64,000 nucleotides of DNA from Deltaproteobacteria bacterium (GCA_002731275.1 PCBK01000031.1:1-64000), one strand, 5' to 3'; counted from the first letter of the stretch, positions 18,032 to 28,370 are shown. The notes: generated by a model not told the origin, from the sequence alone. Numbers and translations are program-made.

Positions 18032-20860
18032 TCAGTGGAGGAGCATCAAGAGCAACTGGATACACGCGAGGCCGATGAAGCTTCCGTAAGTTACGAGCGC
18101 GACCCTGGAAGGGGGATAGGTGTCGAGAGGCGGAAGGCCGAGCTGTCGTTCCTCTTTGGCGATCCAGCGCTCCATCGCGAGTCGCTGGATGTCGAGGTAT
18201 TTGAGCATGTAAACACCTGCGGTCGTGAAGGAGAGTGGTAGCAAGTAGAGGGTTTTTTTCAACCACCAGATCTTCGTAATCAGCGAAGGCAAGAGCATCA
18301 ACACACCTGAGAACACGAAAAAGAGCCCCGTGAAGGCGCCTGTTTGGAGCAGCAACTTGCGGTAACTCTCGCGATGATCGGCGTATAGTTTGCCGTAAGC
18401 TTCCTCTGAGGGAGGGGGCGTCAACAAGGAGGAGATAAGCTCTGGTTCGACGTCGAGCTTGGCGGCGAGTGTTTGTTGAATTTGACCGATGGAGCTATCG
18501 AACTTCTCGTTGAACAGCGTTTGTTGTTGCGCAAGCTGTGCCTGAAGTGCTTGTGTCGCTTGTTTGAGTTGTTCGGCCAGCGCCGGGGTTGTGTCTACTG
18601 CAGCGGCCTGACTTGGTTGCGTTTCTGCGAGCGTCGCGATCGATGCTTCGATGGTTTGGATATTCTGTGTCAGTTCTTCGATGGAGGGGGTGACGGTGTC
18701 TTCTTTTGTGCTCTCTGCGATGGACTGAATGGACTCTTCGAGTGTTTTGAGTCGCGCCTCCAGGGCATCAAAGCGCTCTGTTTGTGGATTCTCTTTTTCA
18801 GCGGTGAACGCTTCTTGGAGTGTGCCAAGCGCCTCTTGCAGAGAGGACAGTGATGTATCGTCGGCGAGCGCTGTGAGCTTTTGATCGAGCGCATCGAGTG
18901 TTTGCTGGAGCGTGGTGCTCTCCGCTTCATCGGAGAGTGATGTGAGCTTTTGATCGAGCGCATCGAGCGCTTTCTGGAGCTCTTCGAGGTCAGAACCTTC
19001 GGAGAGCGTTGTCAGTTGTTCTTCGAGCGCGTCGAGTTTGTTCTGAAGTGTCTCTAGGTCGGAACCTTCGGAGAGGGCGGTGAGCTTTTGATCGAGCGCG
19101 TCGAGGATCTCCTTGAGGGCTTCTAGATCGGAGCCTTCGGAGAGAGTTGTGATATTTTGTTCGAGCGTTTCGAGCTTTTGCTGAAGCTCTTGTAGGTCTG
19201 TTCCATCGTCGAGTTCGGAGATTTTTTGTTCGAGCGCTTCGAGGGCCTGTTGAAGCTCAACGGGTGTCTCTGGATCTTCGGCGAGGTGAGCGTCAATTTT
19301 TTCGAGCTGGACGCGGAGGTGTGCGATTTGCTCTTGGAAGGTCTCAAATGGAGAGGCCTGAGCGGCTTCTGTGAGCTGTTCTTTGAAATCCGCGAGCGCT
19401 TCTTCGGCGGAGAAGGCCTCCATCTTTTCACCAAATGTGTCGAAGCGTTCTTGGAGTTGCTGGAGCTGTTCTTGGAGGGGCGCGAGTTGTTCCTCAAGCG
19501 AGTCTGTTGGGGTGGAGACATTTTGCAAGGAAGTCGTCGTGAGATCCGTCAGTTTCTCTTCGAGGGTTTCAAATTGATCGTACAGCTTTGTGATGTCAGC
19601 ACGTGGTGGCAGCGTCGCGAGTGTTTCTTCGATGCTGTCGAGTTTGTCTTGGAGAGGGGAGCGGGTCTCTTCTTCGTCGTTGTCCTCTGTGTGGAGGGCA
19701 GAGACAGCCTCTTGCAGGTCGGAGAGTGCTGCTTCGAGTGCTGTAAACCGTGCATCGAGAGGGTGGTCTTCGTCGCCTTTTGTGTCTTCATCAGTTTGGG
19801 AAGTGAAGGCGTCCTGAAGTTCTTCGAGTGCATGTTGAAGGCTCGAAAGGTCTGTTTTTTCAGCGAGCGCGGTAATGGAGGATTGGAGGGCTGTGACGTC
19901 TTCTTGTAGAGAGGCGATGGTCTCCTTGATGGGGTCTTCTTCCTCTTCCTCTTCGGTGTCCTCGTCTTGTTCGTGTGTTTCGAGGAGTGTGGCGAGCTGC
20001 GCTTCGATGGCTTGGAGTTGTTGTTGGAGGGCCTCTTGTGTGTTGTCCTCTTCGGCGGGGGCGGAGAGTGCTTTGATGTGCTGTTGAAGAGTCTCGAAAG
20101 CATCGGCACCAGGAAGCTCGGCGAGCTGTGTTTGGAGCGCGTCGAGCTGTTCTCGTAGGGGTTCGAGTTCGTTGCTATCTGCGAGCTCTGCGAGGCGTGC
20201 GTCGAGGTTTTCGAATTGCTCCTGGAGCTCTTCGAGTCCCACATTTTCGGAGAGGTCGGCGAGTTTTTCGTCGAGCGCGTCGAGTTTTTGTTGAAGGTCT
20301 TCGAGGTTACTTCCGTCGGCGAGCTCGGAGAATCGATCGTCGAGTGCGTCGATTTTTTGTTGCAGTTCTTCGAGGTTGGTGCCTTCTGCGAGTGTGGTGA
20401 GCTGCTCCTCGAAGGCTGTGAGTTGCTCTTGCAGGTCTGTGGAGGCGGACTCTTCTGAGATGGATGACAGAGCTGTCTCAAGGGTCGAGAGCTGCGTCTG
20501 GAGTCCTTCGAAGTCCTCTTGGTAGTCGAGGTTGTCGAGTGTTTCCTCGATGGTGCTGAGTTGTTGTTGGAGGGCGTCGAGGACCTCTGTGTGTTGTGCG
20601 AGCAAAGCGTCTTGGTCAGTCGCGGTCGATTTTTTGGTCGTGGTTTTTTTGGTGGGGGTTTTTTTGGCAGTGGAGGAGGCTTTTTTGGTGGAGGAGGCTT
20701 TTTTGGCAGTGGTGGACTTCTTGGCGGTGGACTTCTTGGTCGTTGACTTCTTGGTCGTTGACTTTTTTGTGGTTTTCTTTTCGTCGCCAGGGAGCAGGCC
20801 TTCTTTGGACGTCGAGTTGGAATCTGCGAAGGGATCGTCAATGAGTCGTTTTCTTGCCAT
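18032..20860 (-). CDS. Giant coiled-coil membrane protein with basic repeat N-terminus
   Basis: A 942-residue protein. Residues ~25-80 are histone-H1/AlgP-like (KKSTTKKSTTKKST) and could bind nucleic acid. Residues ~85-785 consist of repeating acidic coiled-coil units of roughly 28-35 residues, of the type LEELQQKLDALDEKLTALSEGSD. Near the C-terminus are hydrophobic segments (GLFFVFSGVLMLLPSL, LYLLPLSFTTAGVYML, FIGLACIQLLLMLLH). The shape suggests a long cytoplasmic rod anchored at the inner membrane. The function is unknown; a cell-envelope or nucleoid tether is only a guess. The neighbouring ParA ATPase, 230 bp upstream on the same strand, makes a positioning role worth considering. Confidence 0.72.
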   Translation of the reverse strand: MARKRLIDDPFADSNSTSKEGLLPGDEKKTTKKSTTKKSTTKKSTAKKSTTAKKASSTKKASSTAKKTPTKKTTTKKSTATDQDALLAQHTEVLDALQQQLSTIEETLDNLDYQEDFEGLQTQLSTLETALSSISEESASTDLQEQLTAFEEQLTTLAEGTNLEELQQKIDALDDRFSELADGSNLEDLQQKLDALDEKLADLSENVGLEELQEQFENLDARLAELADSNELEPLREQLDALQTQLAELPGADAFETLQQHIKALSAPAEEDNTQEALQQQLQAIEAQLATLLETHEQDEDTEEEEEEDPIKETIASLQEDVTALQSSITALAEKTDLSSLQHALEELQDAFTSQTDEDTKGDEDHPLDARFTALEAALSDLQEAVSALHTEDNDEEETRSPLQDKLDSIEETLATLPPRADITKLYDQFETLEEKLTDLTTTSLQNVSTPTDSLEEQLAPLQEQLQQLQERFDTFGEKMEAFSAEEALADFKEQLTEAAQASPFETFQEQIAHLRVQLEKIDAHLAEDPETPVELQQALEALEQKISELDDGTDLQELQQKLETLEQNITTLSEGSDLEALKEILDALDQKLTALSEGSDLETLQNKLDALEEQLTTLSEGSDLEELQKALDALDQKLTSLSDEAESTTLQQTLDALDQKLTALADDTSLSSLQEALGTLQEAFTAEKENPQTERFDALEARLKTLEESIQSIAESTKEDTVTPSIEELTQNIQTIEASIATLAETQPSQAAAVDTTPALAEQLKQATQALQAQLAQQQTLFNEKFDSSIGQIQQTLAAKLDVEPELISSLLTPPPSEEAYGKLYADHRESYRKLLLQTGAFTGLFFVFSGVLMLLPSLITKIWWLKKTLYLLPLSFTTAGVYMLKYLDIQRLAMERWIAKEERQLGLPPLDTYPPSRVALVTYGSFIGLACIQLLLMLLH

Positions 20861-21090
20861 GATATTGACCCTGAGCGTAGGCTCAGGGGGTACTCCTTTT
20901 TGGTGTGAGGGGTGTTGTGTTTGGAAAAATATGTTTTGCCTGACAACAAGAGTGGGGTTGGTGTTGCGTGCGAGCGAGTGAATGGCCCTCTTTTGTTGTC
21001 ATGGTAGGTCGATGTCGAAATCTGCTATGTTTGTACCCACGTTGTGTGTCATAGGGTCACACGTGTTATGGAGTGGGCACGATGTGGTGC

Positions 21091-21924
21091 TTACTCTTCG
21101 CTCTCTTCGTCATGCTCTTGTGGCATCCCCAAACGCTCAAGGACGGCGGCGGTCAGGCGCGTGTAGTCCTCGACGCCGCGCCCACTCTTTGTCTCATACT
21201 GGAAGATGGTTTGGTGGTGCGCGGGGCTGGATTTATGACGTGTGTTGATGCGGATTGGGTCTTTGAAGACGAGGTCTTTGAAGTGCTCTCTCATCATATT
21301 TTCGACGTCGAAGGTGATGTTTTCGCGTCGGTCGTACATGGTGAGCAGATAACCTAGAATGTCGAGCTTGTCGTTGAGCCGTTTGCGGACCGTGTTGATC
21401 GTGGAGAGGAAGAGTTTGAGCCCCAGCATGGGTAGATACTCACAGCTGACAGGGATCAGGACGTAGTCCGAGGCGACGAGCGCGTTGACTGTCAACAGTC
21501 CGAGATACGGAGAGGTGTCGATGATAATGAAGTCTTGTTGTGCGGCGATCTCACTCTCTGCGATGATCCGCTTGAGTGCTTCTTCTCTGCCGAGCATGCT
21601 CGCGAGGGCGAGGTCGACGCGGACCATGGTTTCGCCGCTACATGCGATACTAAGCCGTTCGGTGGAGGTGTCGTGGATGACTTCATCGAGTGTGGTTTCT
21701 TCGAGGATGACTTCAGCGAGCCCTTGCTCATCTTCGGTGAGAGGGCGGTGAAGGATATGGGTGGCGTTGGCTTGAATGTCGATATCCAAGACGAGCACAT
21801 TATATCCTTGTAGTGTAAGGCCCGCTGCGAGATTGACAGCTGTCGTCGTCTTTCCCACGCCACCTTTTTGGTTGGCGACGGAGATGACGAGGGGACTTTG
21901 GGTGGATTCTGAGGCTTCACTCAT
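21091..21924 (-). CDS. ParA/MinD-family ATPase
   Basis: Cytoplasmic P-loop ATPase of the ParA (Soj) type, used to position DNA or protein cargo. The deviant Walker A is NQKGGVGKTTTAVNLA near residue 20. The Walker A' region is VLVLDIDIQANAT, and FIIIDTSPYLGLLT is the Walker B. The C-terminal half has the usual VLIPVSCEYLPMLGL and LLTMYDRRENIT blocks. I place the start at ATG 21924 behind AAGGAG rather than the TTG 24 bases upstream. No parB gene is adjacent. The neighbour downstream on the same strand is the giant coiled-coil membrane protein, a candidate partner. Single ParA proteins of this kind are often orphan positioning ATPases. Confidence 0.92.
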   Translation of the reverse strand: MSEASESTQSPLVISVANQKGGVGKTTTAVNLAAGLTLQGYNVLVLDIDIQANATHILHRPLTEDEQGLAEVILEETTLDEVIHDTSTERLSIACSGETMVRVDLALASMLGREEALKRIIAESEIAAQQDFIIIDTSPYLGLLTVNALVASDYVLIPVSCEYLPMLGLKLFLSTINTVRKRLNDKLDILGYLLTMYDRRENITFDVENMMREHFKDLVFKDPIRINTRHKSSPAHHQTIFQYETKSGRGVEDYTRLTAAVLERLGMPQEHDEESEE

Positions 21925-22077
21925 TAAGGAGTTCTCCTTACAATACAAGAATGTATGGACAGTTTTGGGCCCACGTTTATCATGATCACGCTATGATAGG
22001 AGATGCTCTCTGGACTGTCAAGCACGACCTCATAGAAGGTGCCGATGTTCCGTGTGCTTTTCTCGTATGTCTTTTCT

Positions 22078-22590
22078 TCACCTTCTCGATGCGTGTTCTG
22101 GTCGCAGGACACCGAGTAGGGCTTTTTTCTGAAGTTCTTCAATGCGTTTGGCGAGATGTTCATGTGTGATGTCGATAAAGGGGGCATCGAGTGTGAGTGA
22201 GCGTTGGCCGTTGGTGTCGATACAGAGTTGGCTCTCTGGCGTGTGGGTGATGGAGACTTCGAGGAGCTGCCATGGGATCAACATACTTTGTTCTTCATCG
22301 TGGTAAAAGAGACCATCGCTGCGGATCGCGAGATACGTTTCGTCCTGCAAGAGACGTTGCGTTCCTGCGATCGCGAGAAGAGGGCCTGCTGGCGTCGCGA
22401 GTGTCCCCAGGATGATAAACCATGTGCGCAACCAACTGCCCTGAAAGTGAACGCTGTAAAATGCCAACCCCAAAAGTGTCGAACCGACCATCAAAACCCC
22501 AACCGCAAGCCCCCACATCTTGAGCATATGTTTGTTGTGTGATGGTCTGTACCATTCTACGATGAACCCTTCTCTCTTTGAGGGCGACAT
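22078..22590 (-). CDS. Two-TM membrane protein with a PH-like domain
   Basis: I do not recognise a named family. I start at ATG 22590, which has GGAGG six bases upstream; the ORF track begins 135 bases earlier in sequence without coding character. The product is about 170 residues. Two membrane segments (WGLAVGVLMVGSTLLGLAFY and FIILGTLATPAGPLLAIAG) are followed by a beta-rich domain (ETYLAIRSDGLFYHDEEQSMLIPWQLLEVSIT), which has the look of the bacterial PH/YcxB-type fold, and then a terminal helix. It is probably an inner-membrane protein with a cytoplasmic C-terminus. Confidence 0.6.
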   Translation of the reverse strand: MSPSKREGFIVEWYRPSHNKHMLKMWGLAVGVLMVGSTLLGLAFYSVHFQGSWLRTWFIILGTLATPAGPLLAIAGTQRLLQDETYLAIRSDGLFYHDEEQSMLIPWQLLEVSITHTPESQLCIDTNGQRSLTLDAPFIDITHEHLAKRIEELQKKALLGVLRPEHASRR

Positions 22591-22929
22591 CCTCTTCCTC
22601 CGTATCGGTGCTTGAGACATTCTCTTTGTGGTGACTTTGGTTGTCACGATGTGTGTTGTGTATTGTGTGCATCCATACAAGAGATGTACAGCCGAAAAGG
22701 CGGGAACTCCAACATTTTTTCGCATATCAACGCCGATGGTGTGGGTAATGACTTGATTTTGTAATCAAAAATGGATAATGATACATCCTCATCGACTCAT
22801 TTAGACAACAACAACAGGCGATGTCCTGCTATGTCTGAGACACAACGAATAGATTTCGTGTGTTTTGTGTTGGAAAGTAGTATACAATGTCATGCATGAT
22901 GATGGCACAATCAACAAGGATGAATAGAC
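22591..22929. other. Divergent intergenic region
   Basis: About 340 bp between a minus-strand membrane-protein gene and the plus-strand kinase gene. It contains a TATACAAT word at 22881 in a good place for the kinase promoter, but without a matching -35. Nothing else stands out apart from a short ATTTTGTAAT-type A/T-rich stretch. Confidence 0.35.
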
Positions 22930-25296
22930 GTGTTTGAAGGACTCCCGATACACCCTGGGATACTAATCGGTGGGGTTGTCTTTGTATTGATACTGCTGGT
23001 GCTACGGCGTAGCTCAAAGTCTCGTGAGCCCGAATGGTTACAGAAAGTTCGTGGTTTGGTGACGGCAGGAGAGTATGGTCAGGCTGCGAAGATCCAACTC
23101 GCACATGGTAATCGCAAGGAGGCCTACAATCTCTTTGCACGTGGAAACCTGCACAAAGATGCCTTACCCCTTGCTCAGGAGCTTGGGTTGAAAGAGAAGG
23201 TCGCTTTGCACGCAGAGCAGGCTGGTCGCTTCGATCTTGCAGCGGATTACTACATGCGTCTTCAGCGTTATGGCCAGGCCAGCCACCTCTTTCAGCGCGC
23301 AGGGATGTTCAAGGAGGCGGTCGATGCCGTTGAGCGTGACCCCGAAGCGTCCGTGCATGAGATCGCAAAATTATGGGAGAGATATCTCGTCTCCCTGTTC
23401 CCCGAAGGGATCCCTCCCGAACAGTTTGATCGTCAGTTGATGCAGACCATCCAGGACACCGCAGAGAAAACGGCTGCGGCGTACAAAAATGCAGGTGACG
23501 TCGAGCGTGCTGCGGTGATTTACGAGCAATGTCACCGTCACGATAAGGCGATGGAGCTGCGCAACAGCTTGCCTGAGTCTGCGCTCGACAAGATGGCGAC
23601 GCTCGCGCTTGGTGCATCCAACTCGCCTTCCAATAGTATGCTCGATGCACTTGGACGGGCATCACAACAGTACGAAGACAACAGACATCCTTCTCCCGGA
23701 CGCGGGTTTCCAAGGCAGCGTCCTGGTACACCAGGGCGAGGCGCCCCTCTCTCCGATGCCCCCATTGTAGGCACACCACTCCATGGGACGCCCATCGCTG
23801 TCGACGAAGAAGACGACATCAAGAGCCGCGTCTCCAAGGCCGCAGAGGCCGCACTCCATCGCAACGTCAATGATGCCCTTCACCGCACAAAAGGGACTGC
23901 ACTTCATCAGGATGATATTGAGGCGATCTCAGGTGTCGTCAATGAGGCCGTCAAGCAGGCGATGAAGGAAGCACCACCCTCCCGTCACTCTGGTCCTGTC
24001 CAGGTGGTGACACAAGCCCCCAAAGACTTCTCCTTTGACCCAAGCAGCGTCGAAGTTGTCTTCATTCGGGATCAAGCGAGCAACAAAGAAACACCTATCA
24101 GCAAAGTCTCCGATCGATACATCATCAAGGACAAGCTCGGCGAAGGTGGAATGGCTGTTGTATACCGCGCAATCGACAAAGTCCTCGATCGCGAAGTCGC
24201 CATGAAATTCCTCCCTGAAGGCGTCACACAAAGCTCAAAAATTCTCGAGCTCTTCGAGAAGGAAGCCAAAGCCTCTGCCGGACTCAATCACCCCAACGTT
24301 ATCACCGTATTTGACTACGGTGTTCTCGACGGTCGTCCGTTTATCTGTATGGAGCTCTTGCGTGGGTGTGGGATCGATGAGCTTCTAGAGCCTCCAGGGA
24401 CGGCTCTTGACCTGTTCGATGTCATCGACATCATGGAAGGATTGTTGCGTGCGCTAGAGTACGCTCACTCCAAGCGGATCGTGCACAGAGATGTCAAGCC
24501 CGCCAACATCATGCGTGTCGAGTCCGGACTGGTCAAACTCACGGACTTTGGTATCGCCAAAGTGATCGAACCCGACAAGAGCACGATGATCGCCGGGACA
24601 CCCTACTATATGGCACCCGAACAGTTTACGGGCAAAGGGATCGATCATCGCTGCGATCTGTTTGCCGCGGGTGTCAGTTGCTATCAAATGGTGACAGGGC
24701 AACTTCCTTTTGAGGGGTTGATGCGTTGGGAGCCTCCTGAGCGCCCCATTGAGTTTCGTGACATTCCTCTTGCTCTCGACGCATTTATCATGAAAAGCCT
24801 TGTCTTTGAGCCCGATGAACGATACCAGTCGGCCAAGCAAATGCTCAAAGACCTCAAGCGCATCTTGCGTGATCTGGAGTTTGATTCCTCTTACTCACAA
24901 CAAAGTCTCGACAGCATCCCTGCTGTATCCGATGGACAGGGAATTCTTGGCCTGGATAACATGTTCCAAGGGGGGACACCTGAGGATGAGTTGGGGATGG
25001 ATCTTCTTGACGACATCCTCGAAGATTCAGATGATGTCGTGGGACAAGGAGATACCGCACTTCAGGAGGTGATGATGTTGGAGGACGCGTTGGTCGATGA
25101 TGTGATGCACGATATCCTCGATGATATCATCGACTCAGACGAAGGCTCTCTGCCAAATGGTGCGAGGCCTTTTGTCGCAACGCAGTTCCCAGAAGATGGG
25201 ACGTATATCGATCCTAATGCCGCGCCGGAAGCTCCTGAAGAGAAGAGTGGGGACGATTTGGAGAAGCTGTTGATGGACTATCTCAAAGACTCTTGA
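22930..25296 (+). CDS. Membrane-anchored Ser/Thr protein kinase
   Basis: A 788-residue Hanks-type kinase starting with GTG after AAGGA. An N-terminal membrane segment (ILIGGVVFVLILLVL, residues ~10-25) is followed by ~170 residues of helical TPR-like repeats (YGQAAKIQLAHGNRKEAYNLF and similar). A Pro/Gly-rich linker leads to the kinase domain at ~390-650: GEGGMAVVYRA, MKF lysine, HRDVKPANI, DFGIA, APEQF. This is a canonical RD kinase. The C-terminal ~120 residues are strongly acidic. Unlike PknB-type kinases the TM is at the N-terminus and all domains face the cytoplasm. Confidence 0.92.
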   Translation: MFEGLPIHPGILIGGVVFVLILLVLRRSSKSREPEWLQKVRGLVTAGEYGQAAKIQLAHGNRKEAYNLFARGNLHKDALPLAQELGLKEKVALHAEQAGRFDLAADYYMRLQRYGQASHLFQRAGMFKEAVDAVERDPEASVHEIAKLWERYLVSLFPEGIPPEQFDRQLMQTIQDTAEKTAAAYKNAGDVERAAVIYEQCHRHDKAMELRNSLPESALDKMATLALGASNSPSNSMLDALGRASQQYEDNRHPSPGRGFPRQRPGTPGRGAPLSDAPIVGTPLHGTPIAVDEEDDIKSRVSKAAEAALHRNVNDALHRTKGTALHQDDIEAISGVVNEAVKQAMKEAPPSRHSGPVQVVTQAPKDFSFDPSSVEVVFIRDQASNKETPISKVSDRYIIKDKLGEGGMAVVYRAIDKVLDREVAMKFLPEGVTQSSKILELFEKEAKASAGLNHPNVITVFDYGVLDGRPFICMELLRGCGIDELLEPPGTALDLFDVIDIMEGLLRALEYAHSKRIVHRDVKPANIMRVESGLVKLTDFGIAKVIEPDKSTMIAGTPYYMAPEQFTGKGIDHRCDLFAAGVSCYQMVTGQLPFEGLMRWEPPERPIEFRDIPLALDAFIMKSLVFEPDERYQSAKQMLKDLKRILRDLEFDSSYSQQSLDSIPAVSDGQGILGLDNMFQGGTPEDELGMDLLDDILEDSDDVVGQGDTALQEVMMLEDALVDDVMHDILDDIIDSDEGSLPNGARPFVATQFPEDGTYIDPNAAPEAPEEKSGDDLEKLLMDYLKDS

Positions 25297-25338
25297 ACGT
25301 CTCCAAGCCAACAAAAAGAACTGACGAAAGGTTCATGT

Positions 25339-26016
25339 GTGATGAAGGATATACCAAAACAGCCAATGACCGGCAAAGAGAAGCGCTCTCTTCGGATCAT
25401 TGAGGCGGCTATGCAGTTGGCCGAAAAGGGTGGGTTTGCAGCGGTTCGTTTACGCGATGTCGCGACGAAAGCCGGGGTCGCTTTGGGGACCGTTTATAAG
25501 CGTTTTGAGAGCAAAGAAGAGTTGTTGATCGCCGCGCTTGAGATGGCCTCACGAGATTTTGAGCAGCAGCTTCGAGAGCACGACGTCTTCTCCCCCGAGC
25601 ACAGCGAGCTCGAACGACTCGAGTCGCTTTTTCGATTGTTTACCAATTTTTTCTGTAGCAATCCCAACTTCGCACGTGCAGTGCTCCGATCGGTCTCATC
25701 AGGAGAGCCTGTTCTTGCGGATAAGGTGAAACGATTCCACAACTGGATCGTGTGGTTAACCTCTCTTGCGTTGCTCGGTGAGAGCCCCGAAGAGCGACCT
25801 GAGCTTCCTATGAAATGGGAGCTAAAGTTTCAAGATACGTTGGAGTCCAGAGTCTCCGCAGCGTTACAATCCGTGTGGTTCTCTGCATTGGTTGGATGGT
25901 CGGGAGGGCTCAACTCCGAAGAAGACGTGATCATGCTTGTCAAAAGCTCGGTGGAGTTGATGTTGCCTGGCTATTACGCCCTTAAAGAAGCGACATCGTC
26001 GAGTGAGGAAGCGTGA
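25339..26016 (+). CDS. TetR/AcrR-family transcriptional regulator
   Basis: A 225-residue repressor-type protein. The N-terminal helix-turn-helix is typical: IIEAAMQLAEKGGFAAVRLRDVATKAGVALGTVYKRFESKEELL (in part). The ligand-binding domain (~70-215) is variable and does not identify the effector. GTG 25339 and ATG 25342 are both possible starts, with AAAGG upstream. It stands 40 bp after the kinase gene on the same strand and ends 3 bp from the convergent Gre-like gene. The target is not visible; there is no divergent efflux gene. Confidence 0.9.
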   Translation: MMKDIPKQPMTGKEKRSLRIIEAAMQLAEKGGFAAVRLRDVATKAGVALGTVYKRFESKEELLIAALEMASRDFEQQLREHDVFSPEHSELERLESLFRLFTNFFCSNPNFARAVLRSVSSGEPVLADKVKRFHNWIVWLTSLALLGESPEERPELPMKWELKFQDTLESRVSAALQSVWFSALVGWSGGLNSEEDVIMLVKSSVELMLPGYYALKEATSSSEEA

Positions 26017-26019
26017 GGG

Positions 26020-26502
26020 CTATTGGACGTCTATAATCTCTAACTCATCGACACCACGAGGGCGTTCAACTTCGATGATGTCGCCAACTTGTGTGCCGGG
26101 CAGCTGTCGTCCAATGGGTGAAGAAGGGGTGATGACAGTCAGTTGTTTCGATTGCCAGGGGATTTTCATACCACCTTCTTTGGGACCAAAAAAGTACAAT
26201 CTGCTACCTTCTTCGTCTTCGAGTGTGACAATTGCACCGATGCCGATGGGGGTTTCTTCATCAAATGGACGGGGCGGCAATTGTTCATATGCAAAGATCG
26301 CTTCGTCCAACTCCGCCGTTCGTTTGGCTTGTGCGCCTGCGAGATAGGACGCTTCAAGCCCCCGTGTATCGTACTTGTTTTCGGCCTTTGATTCCTCGTG
26401 TGTGGCGGCCTCTTTTGTCGCCATTGCGGCTTTGTACACCTGCTCTCGTTCTTCTCTCAGTTGTGCGAGGATGTATTCGATAATGTCTTGCTTGGTCTTC
26501 AT
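26020..26502 (-). CDS. GreA/GreB-family elongation-factor-like protein
   Basis: A 160-residue protein. An N-terminal helical hairpin (residues ~1-75, with AENKYDTRGLEASYLA) and a C-terminal FKBP-like Gre domain (SPIGRQLPGTQVGDIIEV) give the GreA plan. Classical GreA carries two acidic residues at the coiled-coil tip that coordinate Mg2+ in RNA polymerase. Here the tip sequence is different, and whether it stimulates transcript cleavage is uncertain. It belongs to the shorter Gre-like group, not the housekeeping factor. It follows aroC by 27 bp and may be the last gene of the aro operon. Confidence 0.82.
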   Translation of the reverse strand: MKTKQDIIEYILAQLREEREQVYKAAMATKEAATHEESKAENKYDTRGLEASYLAGAQAKRTAELDEAIFAYEQLPPRPFDEETPIGIGAIVTLEDEEGSRLYFFGPKEGGMKIPWQSKQLTVITPSSPIGRQLPGTQVGDIIEVERPRGVDELEIIDVQ

Positions 26503-26529
26503 CGTCGTGTTCCTCTCTGTGATGTCTAT

Positions 26530-27630
26530 CTACAGCTCCGAAGAGAGTCCCCGTTGGGCTTTGTCTCGTAGGTAGTGATCCATGATAACAAGTGCTCCCA
26601 TCGCGTCGACAATGGGGACCGCGCGTGGGACAACACATGGATCGTGGCGACCTGCTGCTTCGAGTTGGACAGGCGCGCCTTCTTTGGTGACAGTTTGCTG
26701 TGCTTTGCGGATCGTCGCGACAGGCTTAAACGCGACGCGAAAGTGGATCGTCGCACCTGTCGAAATCCCCCCAAGTGTCCCACCTGCGTTGTTGGTTTGT
26801 GGGATGACCTTGCCTTCTTCATCTGTCGTAAATGGGTCGTTGTGTTCGCTCCCTCTCATCTCGACACCTGCGAAGCCCGAACCGATCTCAAAGCCTTTCA
26901 CGGCGTTGATGCTCAACATCGCTTTGCCCAGATCGGCGTGTAACTTATCGAAGACTGGCTCTCCCAACCCGACAGGCGCGCCTTTGATCACACCACGTAC
27001 GACACCACCGATGGAGTCTCCGTCCTGTTTGACCTCTTCGACGAGTTGGATCATCTTCTCCGCGATGTCTTGATCTGGACATCGGATGATGTTGGATTCG
27101 ATCTGTGAGAGTGTGACCTGTTCGTGATCGACGTGAGCCCTGATTGGACCGACCTGTTCAACGTAGCTCAAGAATTGCATTCCGAGCACTTCTTTGAGGT
27201 ATTTTTGTGCGATCGCGCCGGCAGCGACACGAGCGAGAGTCTCTCGCGCTGAGGCGCGACCGGAACCTCGCCAGTCCCGACGTCCGTATTTTTGTTGGTA
27301 GGTAAAGTCCGCGTGAGAAGGGCGATACAATGTCATCAGCTTGTTGTATTCGCTGGGGCGGGCGTCTTTATTCGTCGCAAGTAAGAGGATGGGGGTCCCT
27401 GTGGTCATGCCTTCAAAGACGCCTGAGAGGATCTTGATCTGGTCTTGCTCTTTACGAGGCGTTGTGATCTTGCTTTGGCCGGGTTTTCGGCGATCGAGTT
27501 CAGGTTGGATGTCCTCCTCGCTGAGCGCAAGTCCTGGAGGGCAACCATCGATGACTACGCCGAGCGCGCCGCCATGTGATTCGCCAAAGGTGGAGATGCG
27601 GAAGAGATGTCCAAAGAGACTGCCTGGCAT
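26530..27630 (-). CDS. aroC: Chorismate synthase
   Basis: Last step of the shikimate pathway: anti-1,4 elimination of phosphate from EPSP to chorismate, using reduced FMN. The 366-residue protein opens with [19 protein letters not shown]. It contains [35 protein letters not shown] and the late [10 protein letters not shown] and [13 protein letters not shown] blocks, all family signatures. Length is normal. It is the sixth gene of the aro operon, 65 bp after aroD. Confidence 0.98.
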   Translation of the reverse strand: MPGSLFGHLFRISTFGESHGGALGVVIDGCPPGLALSEEDIQPELDRRKPGQSKITTPRKEQDQIKILSGVFEGMTTGTPILLLATNKDARPSEYNKLMTLYRPSHADFTYQQKYGRRDWRGSGRASARETLARVAAGAIAQKYLKEVLGMQFLSYVEQVGPIRAHVDHEQVTLSQIESNIIRCPDQDIAEKMIQLVEEVKQDGDSIGGVVRGVIKGAPVGLGEPVFDKLHADLGKAMLSINAVKGFEIGSGFAGVEMRGSEHNDPFTTDEEGKVIPQTNNAGGTLGGISTGATIHFRVAFKPVATIRKAQQTVTKEGAPVQLEAAGRHDPCVVPRAVPIVDAMGALVIMDHYLRDKAQRGLSSEL

Positions 27631-27695
27631 CGGTGGCTCCTTTGTGTGCTTTTTCTTGTGAGGCAGGTGCTGTTTCTTTGACCGGCCTGATGGTT

Positions 27696-28370
27696 CTAAT
27701 GATCGAGTATTGCGAACATTCTTTGTAGTTGTTCATAAGTCAGTTGTCCGGGCGCGGACGCTTGGCTTGGGTCTTGTGGTGCGAAGATCATCTCATTGCC
27801 CCATAACGTACCATACACACGTGTGAGTGTTCCGTATGGTCCCATTCCCAGGACGATATGCTTTTCTTTGTGAGCGGACAATTGCTGGCCAAGCATCATC
27901 AAGCGCAGCGCGTCTGTCGGTGTTTGACAATACGTCGCGAGCTTACATATATCGGCTCGGAGCTGCTTCATCTCCTCTACAATCGCCGTGAGCTGTTCAT
28001 CTGGAGGGGTCGCCTCGTAGTTGTGATATGAAGCGATCAGGCGTGGTGCTAGAGCATGTGTTCGCAGATAAGAGAGCTCATCTTGCTGTGTGTGAATGTC
28101 TAGATCGAGCCAAGCATCTGATGAAGCGAGCTGTCGGAGGAGGGCGTATCGTTTTTGTAGGGGCATCTGGATCGGCGCGAGGCCCGGTCTGCGTAGCAGA
28201 AAGAGCAGGCGCCCTGGCCACCGCTGACACCACCTTGTGAGGTGGGCTTCTGGTGTGGGCAAAAAGTCCAGCCAGATCTCGAAGTAGGTATACTGCGCTT
28301 CGTTTTTTTCGATGGTGGACTCTATTGTTTCGGCATCATCGAGCTGGAGCGGGAGGCAATAGTGGATCAT
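27696..28370 (-). CDS. aroD: Type I 3-dehydroquinate dehydratase
   Basis: Third step of the pathway: dehydration of 3-dehydroquinate to 3-dehydroshikimate through a Schiff base. The 224-residue TIM-barrel protein shows the catalytic His in [10 protein letters not shown] and the Schiff-base Lys in ADICKLATY, together with EIWLDFL near the N-terminus. This is the type I (AroD) enzyme, not the type II AroQ found in many bacteria. The start ATG overlaps the aroE stop by 4 bp. Confidence 0.94.
   Translation of the reverse strand: MIHYCLPLQLDDAETIESTIEKNEAQYTYFEIWLDFLPTPEAHLTRWCQRWPGRLLFLLRRPGLAPIQMPLQKRYALLRQLASSDAWLDLDIHTQQDELSYLRTHALAPRLIASYHNYEATPPDEQLTAIVEEMKQLRADICKLATYCQTPTDALRLMMLGQQLSAHKEKHIVLGMGPYGTLTRVYGTLWGNEMIFAPQDPSQASAPGQLTYEQLQRMFAILDH

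Noticed and set aside
19549-20949. 466-codon Ser/Lys/Pro-rich ORF
   Set aside because: Frame shadow of the repetitive coiled-coil gene.
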